DNA of 64,000 nt from Siphonodentalium dalli (taxonomy: Eukaryota; Mollusca; Scaphopoda; Gadilida; Siphonodentaliidae): contig CP136068.1 of assembly GCA_032622095.1 (NCBI GenBank), positions 159,857,465-159,921,464 of the forward strand, given 5' to 3'. Positions 34,388-48,100 of this stretch are shown one piece after another. The position numbers and the translations under genes are program-made. The notes beneath the pieces were generated by a model. It saw nothing but the letters and a program-made list of their open reading frames with translations. It searched no databases and was not told where the DNA came from. Each line of letters opens with the position of its first letter. The stretch's first letter is position 1.

Positions 34388-36120
34388 CACATCGTGAATG
34401 CATTATGTCCCTTGAATTATGTCACCCACCGCTAGTACATTGTGATTTAACAATCACATTCCGAGAGTGCCTATATATATGCATTAGTTACTGGTTAAAT
34501 CGAGACCGGGTGCCAGTACGTTGTTTAGTCCATCGATCAACCCTAAGTTCCTAACATTTCGTTTTGAGTTATTGGGGCATCTTTTTACCTCATCTTCGCT
34601 GATATCATGCTTAAATTATTGTCGATGAAGGATAATATCAGTTATATTGGCGTTCAATATATTGAAATGTTAATAAAATTCGCTCATTTGAACATCTGGT
34701 TTGGTGCGCTCGATAGAGCTAGATTTTTGTCTAATGATCAGTCTCCCACACGATGTTATGCTTCACGTGCATAATGCAGTTGTTAATGTCCGCACTACTC
34801 GTGTGTATGAAGCCGTCATCGCCGGTTTGAAAAGCCTTCACGCTCTGTTTTACTATACATGTAGAGGTCAAGCTTTGTAACACATTCAAATGTGACAATC
34901 TTCGGAATCTCCTACAGGAATATTTTATTTGTCGGTGGTCTCTTAACTCTCACCGACATTTATCGTTGGTATTTTGGTCCGATGCCGCAAAGTATTTCAG
35001 CGGAATTCCATTGTTCTGCTCTACGATAAATGTGTGTACATTTCAGCCGACACTGTCTGGCTAGCGTCGATACAATGAATATGTACTATGACGGATAGGC
35101 ATAAGTGAATTCAACGTCGTGTGTGGTTGTACATACCGATATATATCCCATAAATAATAGGTTACTATCAACTAATCATATCCCATATGCGACAGTGTTA
35201 GGGTTAAGCCATGCCCACGATTTGTTACGGTACTGAGCCAAACTTTACATAGTTTGGCGTTTAGAACTACTTATTCCTGGAAATAAATTGGCATTTACAC
35301 AACTATCCCATTTTGTGCACACAAATTCAGTAAAGAAAAATACCTCAACCCCCTACCAAATTTGGCGATCAACGTAGACGCTTGATGAAAAATCCCACAC
35401 ATATGGCCTAGGAATTATCATAGCCAATGAATTTATTTTGTCTTTCTCATTGAACAACCGAAGACATTATACACCATTCAGCTGTCGGTATTTTGTTACG
35501 ATGACCCTACCAAATTGCCACGGGCATCATTTCAATGATATAGTTGCTTATAATCAATATAGGAATGTTCATCTCACCATGTAGTGTAGTCGCTAGAACA
35601 GCTTACAATGACACTCGGTTGATGTTTTAGAAGCGATCATTTCACCCAATTTGGGTGTTTATATGGGAGTGGATTTCCAACTGATGTGTGTGTGTCGGAT
35701 TAAATGAGGTGGAGGATTTGTGTAGATGTTAGCCCAAACAACATTTCCATGTAACGATGGTTTTGTTGTTTATTTTGACGAATCATACCACATCAGATGA
35801 ATTCAGCCCAAATGTATTAACAGTTGTGATGTAAAACATTTGCAGTAGGTTAGCGTTATTTGGTATTTGCGGATGTCGTTTAACATGGGGTTAATAGACT
35901 ATTACGATTGAACAGCCATGTGCATTTATCGTTTTTTAGTGTATAGCAACATGATAATCAATAACAGAGGCCTTCTCTGTCAAATACAGTCGCTCTATTT
36001 ACGCTTTTAATTGGGGAACTTTCCAAATTAAACTACGCAGTTGTTATGACAAATGGATACCTGCTACAAATTAAGGAAGTTTGCTCACGATTATGGCGCC
36101 ACCTATATAAGGTGCCATTA
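34388..36120. other. spacer without recognised gene
   Basis: The first 100 bp continue the tttaac(a)atcaca/gagagtgc repeat interrupted by the hAT-like element. The rest is AT-rich unique-looking sequence with only short chance ORFs. Confidence 0.45.
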
Positions 36121-36124
36121 TCGG

Positions 36125-36600
36125 GACACACTATAAAGTGTATGCCGAGGCCGAGGCCCGCTCGAAATAAAATGTGTATACAGGGTGTTATATGGCGTTT
36201 GGTCCGTTGTTTCTCAATGAATAGTATTGAAATTTGGTGTATATTTCCGGGCTGGGACATGGAATACAATATCGTTTTAATTGTTTTTAAATTTACAAAT
36301 TTGTTTATTTTATTAAACTTTTTCGTTCTGAAACACACTATAAAGTGTACAAGTATGCGACCGGCTCCAAAATAAAAGGTGTAAGTGGACTTGATGTCGC
36401 ATTATCTTCTTTGTTTATAAATGGATATGACTTAAATTTAGTACATATTTCCGGGTTATGACATGGAAAACATTAGTGTTTGAATTGTTTTTAAATTAAC
36501 AAATTTGTTGATTTTATTCAACTTTTATTCAAATTTTCGTTCTTTCGTTCTATAAAGTGTAAGCGGCCGGCTCCAATTAAAAGGTGTAAGCGGCTTATGT
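36125..36600 (+). repeat. ~210-bp tandem repeat, just over two copies
   Basis: ctataaagtgta recurs at about 36132, 36340 and 36551. Between them lie shared blocks tatttccgggct(t)gggacatgga, aattgtttttaaatt and ccggctccaa(a/t)(a/t)taaaaggtgt. Confidence 0.8.
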
Positions 36601-38890
36601 GCTTAGTGTTATAGGTAATCGGATTAACTAATTGGCGACTCTAGACTATTGTGTTTTGGGGTATTTGAGGTTTTTTTGCGAAATAATAATTTAGAAAGTG
36701 AATACTTTTATTTTAAATGATAACTTTATTTAATCATAATAAACACATACAATATAATAACACACATGAGACATACATGATTTATAAACTGTTAACAAAA
36801 TATATCAAACTAAATACATGACAAAGATGACTCAATGAAGTTTATAAAGTACACATACAAATATTAAGGTAAGAATCTTTTTAAGGAAGGCGATAAAATT
36901 AAATTTTAATTAAATTTAAATTTAAAAGTGGGAATTATTAATTAACTGTTTTAAATATAAAAATATTATTGAAATTATTATGTCAATTTTGTTAATTAAT
37001 TATTAATTTAATTTTTTTAAATATAAACTTTGTTATTGATATATATTGTTGTCATCGATTTAGGTTGTCTTTTGTCTATAAAATTAAAATATTCTGCCGA
37101 TATATAGTTTCATCAGTGTGCGGTCGAAACATCCACAGCAGTCTTACAAAAATCAACTTTTCTTGTTTGCATTTTTTTATGTATAGGATGCAGCAAAAAA
37201 GGAGATAACTGGCCAAATGTCATTAAAACATCGAAAAATAGGGTGTATAGATCGAAATTGAGTACAAATTTCGTGATTGAAAAAAGACCACACAATGATG
37301 AAACTATATATGGATCGAATATACATGTCTCAAAGTTATCGGGGCGGAAATGCACTTAACCACAATTTTTTCAATCCCATCATTTTATTGAGAAAAGACA
37401 ACCTAAATCGATTGAACAAGGAGAGGTGTTAACAATTAAAGCGCAAGATAACTAGTTGTGACTGGTATGCACAAATTAGGCATTTCGATTACACCCTTTT
37501 ACGGCCGGGTAGCATCATATCGCACGTTCCTAACTTGATTGTCACGTGTCCCAAATGTACATTTTTATATTTCCATAGCAAATATTGCTACTTGTGCTAA
37601 CAAATATTTATTAAAATGGTCAAATGTCACAGTCGATATATGAGCTGCATTAGATCATCCTAAACATATTCCTTGAATGTCCAAATGTTTGACATTTATC
37701 CTTGTTTGTTAACTTAACTTGCACTTTAACTATCATAAGTAACCATGAACACCCCAACACTCTTTTGTCAATGGTAGTCTTTTATATTTTTAAACTATAG
37801 ATTAACTATAGTTTACAATGTGCTAGAATTTATCCAAAATACGACACATTGTATCTTGTTTTAGTGGAAATATAAGTCACATGATAGCATGTTCCAGAAA
37901 ATAACACAATAAAACACAGTATAAACAGTATACACATTATACACGATTATACACCTCTACCAGCCTGAGAACAAAAATCAGAATATCAGAATTGTCGGGT
38001 ATAAGAGAAGAATCGAAGGCATTCTGAGAGGTGCCACCCAGCACCGAACATGAAACTGTAAATTCTATGAATTCGGTAGGCCATATTGCCGATTTGCTTA
38101 GATTAATCGACTGGCGGATTTCGGCGTCGACTTGTTTAACAATCGATTCGACGTCGATTAGTCAAATAATTGTTTCACCACTAGTCAGCAACCATATAAT
38201 ATTATGCCTTGTGTAACAACAGTGAACTACTTGAACAAAATCTATTGAACTTGAGAAGGATTGGTTTTGCAACAAATGGGTACCGACTGTACCATTATTA
38301 TTATGACACATAGTTGTCAGCAGCTTTTGAGATAAACTACATGTAGATCACTTCGGATGGTCAGTTGAGCTCTTGATCTGAATGGCAGGTGTTAAACATG
38401 TTGTAATCAAAGAGTAATTACATGGAGTAATAACTGAATCTGTTTATAATCTTATATAGCCATCAACGTTTCCCGAGTTTTGATGAAAAACATGGCCGCC
38501 AATGACCATCTTCGATTGTATTCTTTCCATGACTCAATAATTTGGTATACCCTAATTGTCCAATCGTTAATAAACTTCATATGGATCTTCGGGATAACAA
38601 CAAGATGGGAGTATAGTGTAGTTTTTTCCGAATTTCGTTAAAAAACATGCCACTGACAGCGATTTTGGATGTTGCTATTAGCATTACTAAACCCTTTAGC
38701 ACAGCCTACAGTACACTTCACTCATCCGATCATCACCAAACATCATATTTATCTTGATATTGATCTATTATATGAGAACTATCAAATATTTTTTGAATTG
38801 CATAGGAAACAAGAGGTGTGCACTCGAGTGCTAGCATACCCCCACCGTGGTAAATTCAACCCGCATTATCCGTAAACCCAACAAAAAAGA
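36601..38890. other. very AT-rich spacer
   Basis: Between 36650 and 37090 the sequence is dominated by A/T runs. The remainder has no exon with domain signal. I see nothing that supports a gene. Confidence 0.5.
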
Positions 38891-38954
38891 TTTTTAACTT
38901 TAAAGAAAAATTCGGACTGATAATATCGATATGGTGTCACAAGAAGCTTGTACA

Positions 38955-39420
38955 GAAACAATTATTCAAATTGGTTCATATTTGTTAAGTTATTAAGTCG
39001 GACAGAATTTTCTAAGTCAAAATAAGTCGAAAATTAAGTGTAATATTGCGAAAAACAGTCTGAGCCAATCCCTAGCCGCATCATGTAGATATGGTATTGC
39101 GAGGAGCATGTATACCCAAATTTTTTGAAATCGGTTCATATTTGTTAAAGTTATTAAGTCGGACATAATTTTCTAAGTCAAAATAAGTCGAAAATTAGGC
39201 GTAACTTAAAAAAAAAAGAAGAGCGAATCGCAATTAGCATCACGCGGAGAGGCAGTTCTAAGGAGATTGCATACAAAAAATTATTGAAATCGGTTCATAG
39301 TTGTTCGAGTTATGATGTCGGACGGACGGACGGACGTATGGAGAAAGCGTGACGGACGGACGGACAGACGCAGTCAATCCAGTATATCCCCATTTTCTTC
39401 GAAAGTGGGGGTATAAAAAT
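38955..39420 (+). repeat. 160-bp tandem repeat ending in GGAC microsatellite and hairpin tail
   Basis: taagtcggaca(g/t)aattttct aagtcaaaataagtcg occurs at about 38993 and 39155. A third degenerate unit leads into (GGAC)n at 39330-39372 and then ccccattttcttcgaaagtgggg, a small hairpin. This looks like the end of a widespread non-autonomous element. Confidence 0.65.
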
Positions 39421-39879
39421 GGTCACCAGCGGCCATATTGCATTTACGTTATATGTTATCGCTTCATGTCGATATCTAGTATTACTTAGAAATTTCAGCT
39501 TTCCAGATTCATAATCGCTCCATTGACTGTAACATATGAAATTATCCCCCTCTTCGGATAGAGTGTCACTGAAACTTTATTTTGTCAGACTGCCTGTAGT
39601 CACTGATTATACGTGGAAATAATATGTAATAAGATGTAGCATTCCGCATTCCTGTCATCATTTGAAATATAAAACTATACCTGATACATGTTGTCCAATG
39701 AAAATTAACAAGTGTCCATAAATTAAATTTACATATGATCCTATTATTCCTCACAATCACATGCACCCTTCAAAATTTTGTTTCGTCGTATCTATTTTTA
39801 ATGACCCCTATGGTAGTATTGATATAGATACATTTGTCAAACATTTCTTTGTACAATATACAGGTATATAGTTTGTAAC

Positions 39880-41340
39880 TAAATCTAGAAATATGTAACT
39901 GGCGTGGTTCGTCTCATGGATTTGGTCGATCCATTCATTTTTAAGTTTTGTTTTCCAAGGTGACCCCAAATTTCACGACGATGGTCCCATTCTTTCATCC
40001 GTCGAAAGGCGGGATTTGACCTTGAATTTACCATTTTGAAGATCAAGGTCTGATCGGGATCACGATTTGACCCGTCGAAAACTGTCGAAAAAGTACCCCT
40101 AGGTAACAAATTTCGTCGAAATCAGTGCGTTTTACCCGATTTGACCTTGAATTGACCATTTTGAAGGTCAATGTCAGGTCGGGGTAACGATTTGACCCGT
40201 CCAAAACAAAGCAGCACCCTTATGATGTCATACCGATAAAGCCTCTCGGTGATGAGTCAAGAGGTACGATTTAGTGCAAGTACATTATTTACGCGATGCG
40301 TCGAAAACGGAAACATAAGACGATCGATGGAATCAACTAATAAGTGTTGTTCCCGAGCAATACAAAAATATCTTATGACTTGCAATACATCTCTCCTCAT
40401 AGTCCACACCCTGGGGCATAACTGGGAAGTGAAGACATAATTTTAGAAGGCCTCGCAAGGGATTGATTTCGAGTGACAAAAATGACGATGTCGGAAAGAA
40501 TAACATATTTCGAACCGTTGGTCGTAGAATTCGATTTTTCATGGGAAAATGGACAGACTCCATGCTTTAATTGTATTAGGCAATTATCGAAGAGACATAA
40601 ACGCATTTATTAACAATTTTGCCAGCCTTGGGAAGATTCGTAGAACCGAGTTATATGCAATTGAAATGCATGCATATTTCCTATGTAACGGTTTAGCAGT
40701 GTATATAGACGCTGTTTATCAATGACATTGCGGATACGAACGCTCTTTAACTATCAACTCGATTAACCCCACAGTGCCGTTTTTGTGACTGTGGTGGAGA
40801 CCGAGTGATCGGAGCTTCTCCAAAACGCAGAGATGATCATTCCCGTGGGTTTTACCCTTAGATGGGAAGTTTGAGCTCGATCGGTCCAGCCGTTTTCGAG
40901 TCTATATACAACATATATACACATATACACATATATTTACGGAAGTCTCAACATATATAGGAGACTAGCTGATGTACTCGACTTTCGGGATATTTAGGGA
41001 TTTCTTTGTGATCGCCTCCATCTGGGCAGTACCCGGTATATACAGCGTCTGGACAAACTATTGTTCAATTGGTCCAGAAACATACCTATATTAGCACGGT
41101 CGAGGACATGGTCCCACGTGAAATTGGACCCGTCCATATTGATCCCGAGATCAAAGTAGTCCTGCACACAAAATTTTAGTCGGATCGGTCAAGGTCCAGA
41201 AACATGCCTGTGAGCGAGGTCAAGTTGACACGTTAAATACCAAATCCGAGTCGGATCGGTCGAGCAGTGTTCGACTCTATAACACCCATACATACATACA
41301 TTCATACCAACATACATACAGCCAGATATTCCAAAATGTA
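39880..41340. repeat. cluster of retroposon-like 3' segments
   Basis: gatttgaccttgaatt(t/g)acc and cgatttgacccgtc are each repeated (about 40015-40080 and 40138-40200). gatcggtccagccgttttcg and gatcggtcgagcagtgttcg precede tails rich in acatatacaca or acatacata (about 40900 and 41290). These are typical of RTE-like or SINE 3' ends. There is no gene. Confidence 0.45.
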
Positions 41341-41534
41341 TCATAGATAGCTACAAGAATTCTATGATAAATAGTTCATGGGTGACCTGATGAATGCATC
41401 TTAGTTTTCTTGTATATATAATGGTCTCCGATACATGTTCCAATACGCATTAAAAGTATAATCTATCGGCGAGAAAGTAACCAATAAAAAGTCAAGTTAA
41501 GGCGTTGTAATCACTTTAGTTTCTCGCTCAATAC

Positions 41535-41705
41535 CAGACGGTGTCGTAGTATAATCGCGGCCAGTTCAATACCAGACGGTGCATGAGGTAGCAGTCAGGG
41601 CGGTGACCGACGGTTTGGTAGTATACTCGCGGCAGTTCAATACCAGACGGTGCTCGAGGAAGCAGTCAGGGCGTTGGCTGACGGTGGGTAGTATACTCGC
41701 GGCCA
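41535..41705 (+). repeat. ~65-bp tandem repeat (ccagttcaataccagacggt)
   Basis: Two and a half copies of ttcaataccagacggtg, gaggtagcagtcagggcg and tagtata(a/c)tcgcgg. No protein function is apparent. Confidence 0.75.
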
Positions 41706-42229
41706 GCACATTGAACAGGCGTGTATTAGTGACGTTCTGGACGAGGTTACACAACCGGGAGACATCGTACTTAAACCATTTGGATAAATTTGCGTATTCT
41801 GTGTTGATGATGCCCAGACACTCATACACATGCCATATCGTATGCATATGTGTACACAGCTGCCGTTACTGATGTATGGATGTTTCACTTAGGAGGATCA
41901 TTAATAAGTCTGAGTTATACACACCTAATCCGTTGTTTATTCGAATTACAACATTCTTGCAAATAATGACTGTGTTGGATTAAAAATCACCTAAATGCAA
42001 TCATGGTCATCCAGACAGAATAGTTGAATAACTGAAATACCACAACATACTGTTGCCTACAACTATATTTCACCAATGTGGAATAAACACTCTATCAATA
42101 ATGCAATGAGTGTTGAATATTAATGCAAATTAAGTTGGAACTTATGTGTTTCGCTTCTGCATCTAACATAGACTAAGCTAACGGACGATTATAATCTTAC
42201 CAGATTTTCTGCTTCTAATAATAAGACAT

Positions 42230-42560
42230 ACTTATCTGGAGAACCATTCTACCGATAAAACTAAATTCTGACTAGTGCGTTCTTCTTTTTCTAAGATAGA
42301 CTAATTGGGGTACGAGGTTACTGAGACAATTAAAAATTCTGACTAGTGAGTTCATCATACTTATAAGATATATTAACCGTAGTACGATTCTACCTAGATA
42401 ATTGAATTCTGACTAGCGTGTTCCTTATAATTAAACCCTATTCTAACCGGGAGAAAGATGGATGGGTGCGTTCCTGACAATTATAAGATATACTATAAAC
42501 ATCAATCGATACAGTTACATATTGTCTAGTGGTGTGTCCTTATACATTTAAAGATACTAA
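42230..42560 (+). repeat. degenerate ~70-bp repeats (aattctgactag)
   Basis: attctgactag(t/c)g(c/a/t)gttc recurs at about 42265, 42338 and 42406, followed by similar ataagatata and cgattctacc-type segments. It is a weak tandem array upstream of the PAN/Apple exon. Confidence 0.5.
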
Positions 42561-43047
42561 GCAAGAGGACGATTCGACTTATCGCATGCGATATGGACTG
42601 TTGTGTTGTTGCTGCACAGGACGTATTTTGCATGGAACCAAATAGCATTTGCCATATTTGATCCTTTTCCACCTGGAGAGCTTGTTTATATATCTGGTTA
42701 TATATCTGATTATATATCTGGTTGTATTGGAAATATTATGTTGCGTATGCGGATAAAACATATCCGAATGTTGCCTGATTTCTGAATGATTGATGTCCTT
42801 TTGTAACTCGGAGTCAAGGCATTTTTGACATTCGGTTTGGACAGAGTTTAAAATCCAGCATCACCGTACACAAATTGTGTTCCGTTGACGATTATATCCA
42901 ACAATTTAAACATAACTTTATAACGCAACATCTCAAGTTTACTCTTAGCGAGGCACACATGTGGACAAATATACGAAGTAAGCAGTGTTCCTACTAACAT
43001 TCATAAACATGTGTCGGCTATGTGCGTGTGACCAATTCAGACTCGAG

Positions 43048-43293
43048 ATGTTGTGTGTTTTGATGCTGTATGTGGCTGGTGTTTTCGCGAATCCCTTCCA
43101 GTCCGGAGCGCCCGGTTATCTATCTGAAGTGAAGGTGGCAAACATTATGAGATGTGAGATGATGTGCAATAGGCATAATGATTGCACAGCAACCGGATAC
43201 AACTTACGAACAAGAGCGTGTGTCCTCGTGAATCAATCAACACCAACGGATATAACAGCTCCAGGGGAATGGACAGTGAAATACGTCACCAAG
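43048..43293 (+). CDS. first coding exon: signal peptide + PAN/Apple domain
   Basis: From ATG 43048 the product starts MLCVLMLYVAGVFA|NPFQ, a good signal peptide with an Ala cleavage site. Then come VANIMRCEMMCNRHNDCTAT, GYNLRTRACVL and TAPGEWTVKYVTK. The C-x3-C-x5-C ... G-Y/F-N ... C-x-L pattern is that of a PAN/Apple domain, an extracellular module for protein or carbohydrate binding. An in-frame upstream ATG at 43009 would place a Cys-rich stretch before the hydrophobic core, which is less likely. The exon ends phase 0 at AAG|gtaaca, a moderate donor. Later exons were not found, so the full protein is unknown. Part of the exon is duplicated at 44115-44184. Confidence 0.7.
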
Positions 43294-43514
43294 GTAACAT
43301 CACTCATATCCAAGTCAATTCCATTATATTCATTCCCTTTACTAATAAAGTACGCACTGACACAATTTAACATTTAGTGTGCCATTATAACTTATACATG
43401 TTGATAAATAAACGCAACAATCCTGAAAAATGTCAAAATATGTGGTACATCCAGTGAGTAGAGAGTGTGATATAACCACAGCAGTCAACACCGTGACGAT
43501 TGTTTCACCATGAC

Positions 43515-44095
43515 AGATAGATAGATAGATAATGTTTTAATGGCTAAAAGATGCAAAATTTGCAGACATATGAGCATATGTGACATTAATATAGTATAAA
43601 TATAACAAGTATAGATATATAAATATAACAAGAAAGCAGCTTGACAGTTATGTAGAGGGACAAGATAGTGAATAAACCTAGCTTAGTAATGACTACTAAA
43701 TAGATACTCGTACCTTTATATATATATATACAAACATGAAAAATCAATCCGTGCTATCCCACCCTCCTCCATCAACAGGACTGCCATGTTGCTTAAGTGA
43801 TACTAGTAAGAGAACCAACAGCTCTTCGCCACCTGCATAAACACACTGCTGCCATGTATGGCCGGCTTTAGACTGGCATGTCCATGACCGAAAGATGGAA
43901 TCCCTAAATACAGGCAGCAGTGACAATATATGCAGCTGGCCAAGTACTGTCATCGTACATAGAAAGATAGAGAAGAAAATAGAGTAGTAGAAGAGAAATA
44001 TACATATGAATACGCTCGTCTGACAAGTCATGCCATCGATTGCCATCAAGGAGCGCACAGGAAAGCAAGCCAAAGCTTGCTTATTTCCACTGTGG
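43515..44095 (-). mobile_element. retroposon fragment with GATA-type microsatellite tail
   Basis: An (AGAT)n run at 43517-43532, followed on the plus strand by aatgttttaatggctaaaag and a long non-coding stretch, resembles the 3' end of an inverted L2/CR1-type LINE or its SINE. It lies within the intron after the PAN/Apple exon, between that exon and its 70-bp copy. Confidence 0.4.
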
Positions 44096-44114
44096 TCCTT
44101 AATGGTAACCGAAC

Positions 44115-44184
44115 TTTCGCGAATCCCTTCCAGTCCGGAGCGCCCGGTTATCTATCTGAAGTGAAGGTGGCAAACATTATGAGA
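44115..44184 (+). pseudogene. exact 70-bp copy of part of the PAN/Apple exon
   Basis: Identical base for base to 43083-43152 (tttcgcgaatcccttccagt to aaacattatgaga). It covers the signal cleavage site and the start of the domain, then diverges abruptly at acattcaac. There is no splice acceptor in front and a stop follows soon, so it cannot replace the exon. Confidence 0.9.
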
Positions 44185-44264
44185 CATTCAACACCGAAAA
44201 TTTGAGTGGCGAGGATGATTGAGCGCTATTGTATAGTCATCCCTGTGTCAGTGTTATCCAAACT

Positions 44265-45170
44265 ACACTATATACGATCCTGAATAACCGCGGCACATCA
44301 TAAGTCACCGGTCAGCACAAAGAAACTAATATATATTTGCGTAACGGTAATCGCATTGCATAGGTCTACAGTTGCCAAAAATTGTCGTGTACGTGGTCAC
44401 TACAAATTTGAACAAGTCAAGATAAGACAGTTTTAGATAATAGTTAATAATGTTCTAAAATAAATCGAAATGGCGAAAACTATTTTAAGTACTGTATAAT
44501 TGTTTGCGTTTTGCGGCGATTTACAGCGGTTCGCGGGAATCTTGGTGATCCCTAGTTAGTGTCCAGGATTTATGTCGATTCATGTAAATCCGTTCCACAA
44601 AATTCGCCGCGAAAAAAGCATTACCATGAATCCTAATGATCAACTGAGCTTAATGGGGTTCCCCGCGGTGTTGGTTTATAGCTTATTGCTAATAGCACAC
44701 TCGTTATGTACTATATACACAACATGTCGTATGCCTTGACACATGTAGTTATTAAATGCCATCATGGTGTTCGATCGCTTACTGTAACAGTTGAAGCGAT
44801 AATATTAGTTTTACGTGCAACACCAGTATGTGATGGTTTTGGACTGCCTCGATGATATTCCAATATAAGTGTCAGTCCCTCTCCTTCATTGTCCATGGCT
44901 TCCATTGGTAAGTGTGTGATTGTGTCGGTCGGGCTTCGTCCCCGAAACACAACGCTGCATGTCAGCTTATTAATCTTCAGCACAGTCTGTTCAAACTTTC
45001 AACAAGGGATTATCTATACACTTGTTCAATAGTTTATGAAACTGAGAAACAAATACGGTCAATGTGCCTAAATTTGTGTAAGTGAACAAGATTTTGTGTA
45101 AATTTGACTAACCCATACCCTACCGAAAATAACATCTACTAACCCTGGTCTTAGTAAGTGTCGTGTCTAA
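44265..45170 (+). repeat. dispersed repeat family (~0.9 kb), copy 1
   Basis: Collinear with 58715-59620 at high identity: actatatacgatcctgaata, gcggcgatttacagcggttc, ggggttccccgcggtgttgg, caacaagggattat(c/a)tatac. Both copies contain a splice-donor-like ttccattg|gtaagtg after an open stretch (VIKCHHG...SLTVTVEAI), broken in this copy. It is more likely a transposable element than a gene. Confidence 0.85.
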
Positions 45171-48100
45171 GTTATACAAAGCAGAAGTGTATCTATAACA
45201 TTTCCTCCACAGGTATTGTCATATGTGTGTTTAATAGCCATTGAATCGCATATATCTTAGGTCTATAATTGAACCAATAATTATGACTGAAGGAGATAAC
45301 GGCATTCATATCAGGACTACATCCCGAAATCAAAGCCTACAGTATTTAGAAATAAAGTACTAATGCATAGACACCACAGTCACCCAGGAAATGAATAAAG
45401 CTGTAAAGAGACACTTACCAAACTATTGTTATATCTCTCAACAAACCAGTATTGTAATATGTGTTTTGGAGAATTGTTTGAAAGATTGGCATATATTCAA
45501 CTCTGATTCTGGATATGTTAGCATGTTAGATTTATTTCCACAACATTTCCACTAAATTACATGTTAATCATACTAGTTACTAATAGTATATGGTTATTAT
45601 GAATCAATCCTAATTATTTTGACTAAGTTTATGGCTTACAACATCATTGTGACTAACTTTCCTACTTAGGTACTATGACTAACCGACCGTTGTCATCCTA
45701 GTCACAAACATTGACTAACCAAAGTCATATTGACTAACTTTTCTTTCTCAGAATGAGCCAGGCTCTTTATTTGCTAGAACTGCCAACTGCAGTGTAACAT
45801 GATCCCTTTCTAAATTGCTAGCAGACTATCTCACAAATTGGAAAACAAATTTAGCTGCTTAAAATCACACATTTCGTCTTTGGAACCACCCCAGTGACAT
45901 TCCCCAACATTTTACCTTTCTTCCTTTTAATATACAAACATGGATTACATGAAATCCTCACAATTCACCTCTGAAAGGGGACATCCAAAACAGTCTGTGT
46001 GCAAAATCATTAGGATAGGATAGGATAATTTTATTTACAATATACACACATGAAAAGTACAATTACAAATAAATATAATATGAATAGACTATAAATGTAT
46101 ATTGTTAGGGGCGAAATAGTCATGACTGACTGTCTTCATATCACCCCTGAATGTGTTGACATAATATATGATGTAGATGGCAGAATGCATTTTATTATGT
46201 TTTGGGTTACGTTCATCGTGTGCAGACTGGTTTTTTTTATAGGCTTTGTTAGGGCGAAGGTACGAAGTGTGATTCATATGTAGAGGCACCCACTTGGTCG
46301 ACATAAGTAATGACTACTATGAATGTACATGTGTCAGTGGAACCGAGTAGGAATAATGAGAGTGAGGTTTAGGGAATATTTTAATTAACTGGTAAAATCT
46401 TTTTGTTTGTTTGTTTGTGTGTATCTATAATTGTTGGCAAAAAATTATGTATCATTTGTACAATCAGGGCATCTTCGGTTTTTGCATTGAACGTTCAGTA
46501 TCCTCCTTGCCGAGCCATAATCCATCCGATTTAATATTTGACGTGTGTACAACGCCGGGCGATATTGCACGAATACATGCACAACAAGAATATAAACGTT
46601 CAAAAACATTTTATCGCTAACATTATTGCATTATTAAAAGGTATTGCATGAGATGAGCCGAAAGGTAACGAGACATACGCTTAGAATGGAACAGAGTCTG
46701 CAATCTGCAACTGAATAATGATCATATCGAAACATATTGGCATCTTAATATACGTATGCTATACACGTGTAACAAGAATATTAATGTTCGAGCACATTTT
46801 ATACAATACTTTATTGCCGAGGAATGTAATTAAAATTAACAGATTCCCAACCACATATTCAGTATACTTTATTCAGGGGAGTTGTACATTTATGTAAGAC
46901 GAATAGACATCACATCGTGGATTGGACATAGACTGGAACAGTTAACTTCCCACGAACCAGAGAGCCAAATTCTACAATAATTACTAAAGCATGTGACCAC
47001 TTTATGTTTAGCGCCGATTTCCACCAGACTGATCAATATTCTTCTTCCTGATATGAGGAATCTAATCGTGTGGTTTAAGTAAACCAAATTGGTACCGTTT
47101 AGGTGAGAGATATGGGACCCTAAATTTGATACGAATTTGTATACTCGCCAATGTTCAACAATTTTATATATACTCATCTCCATAATGAGCTAAGTTTGTG
47201 GTTTAATGATATCAAATGGGGCGCCATTTGAGTCCGAAATAGAGACGGGCTGGTCACAGCAACTGCTAGACATATGTTTAGTGCCAATTAACATCAATTT
47301 GATACACGTTCTTCTCAAATGATACGAGGAATCAGATCATGCGTATTATAAACGTCACATTTGGTGCCTAGATATATTTGCAAATATATGTCTGTCTGTA
47401 TGTGTTCTATATATAACTTCACGGGGTACAATCGAGGTGGCACCAAGGCGTTCTAACAGTGGTAACCTTTTACGGGGAAGTTAATGGTACATCTGAGAAT
47501 GGTAAACTGAGAATAATTAGTCAGTACATAGCACAATGAACAGAGGAACACATTTGAAACATCTGTATCTCCGTGGAGATCTGATAACCAGGTGTCCTCA
47601 AAATCTTAGTCAAACCCACTAGATTGATTGATACATCTATATGTAAAACCCAATTGTCATATTTTATTTTTGCGAACTAATGTGTTTACGATGTTCATGT
47701 TATAATGTCTGAAGTATACGCAGTATATATAAGTAAATAAATAGTTATTTATTGGTGGGACGGATTAATCGCGATAAAAAAAAACAATCGCTCCTATCCG
47801 ACTATGTGAGCTACTACTTATATTCCTTGTGTAAGAATCATGCTTTGTGGTGCTAATTGGATATATAATTTATGACAATATGTGTAATGCTTTGAACAAG
47901 AGAAACCTCTATTCCACCATATGTCCACAGTATGCAGGGGATTTTACAATCACTTTAACCTGGGCAACGCCGGGTAACCCTGCTAGTTGGTTATAAATAC
48001 AGCTTTTTCATCGAAATTAGTTTTATTTTGTTCGACCCCCCCACCATTTCCCTATAACGAAGAATGTCAATTGCAACATTTTCGTGTTGTGGTCCAGACA

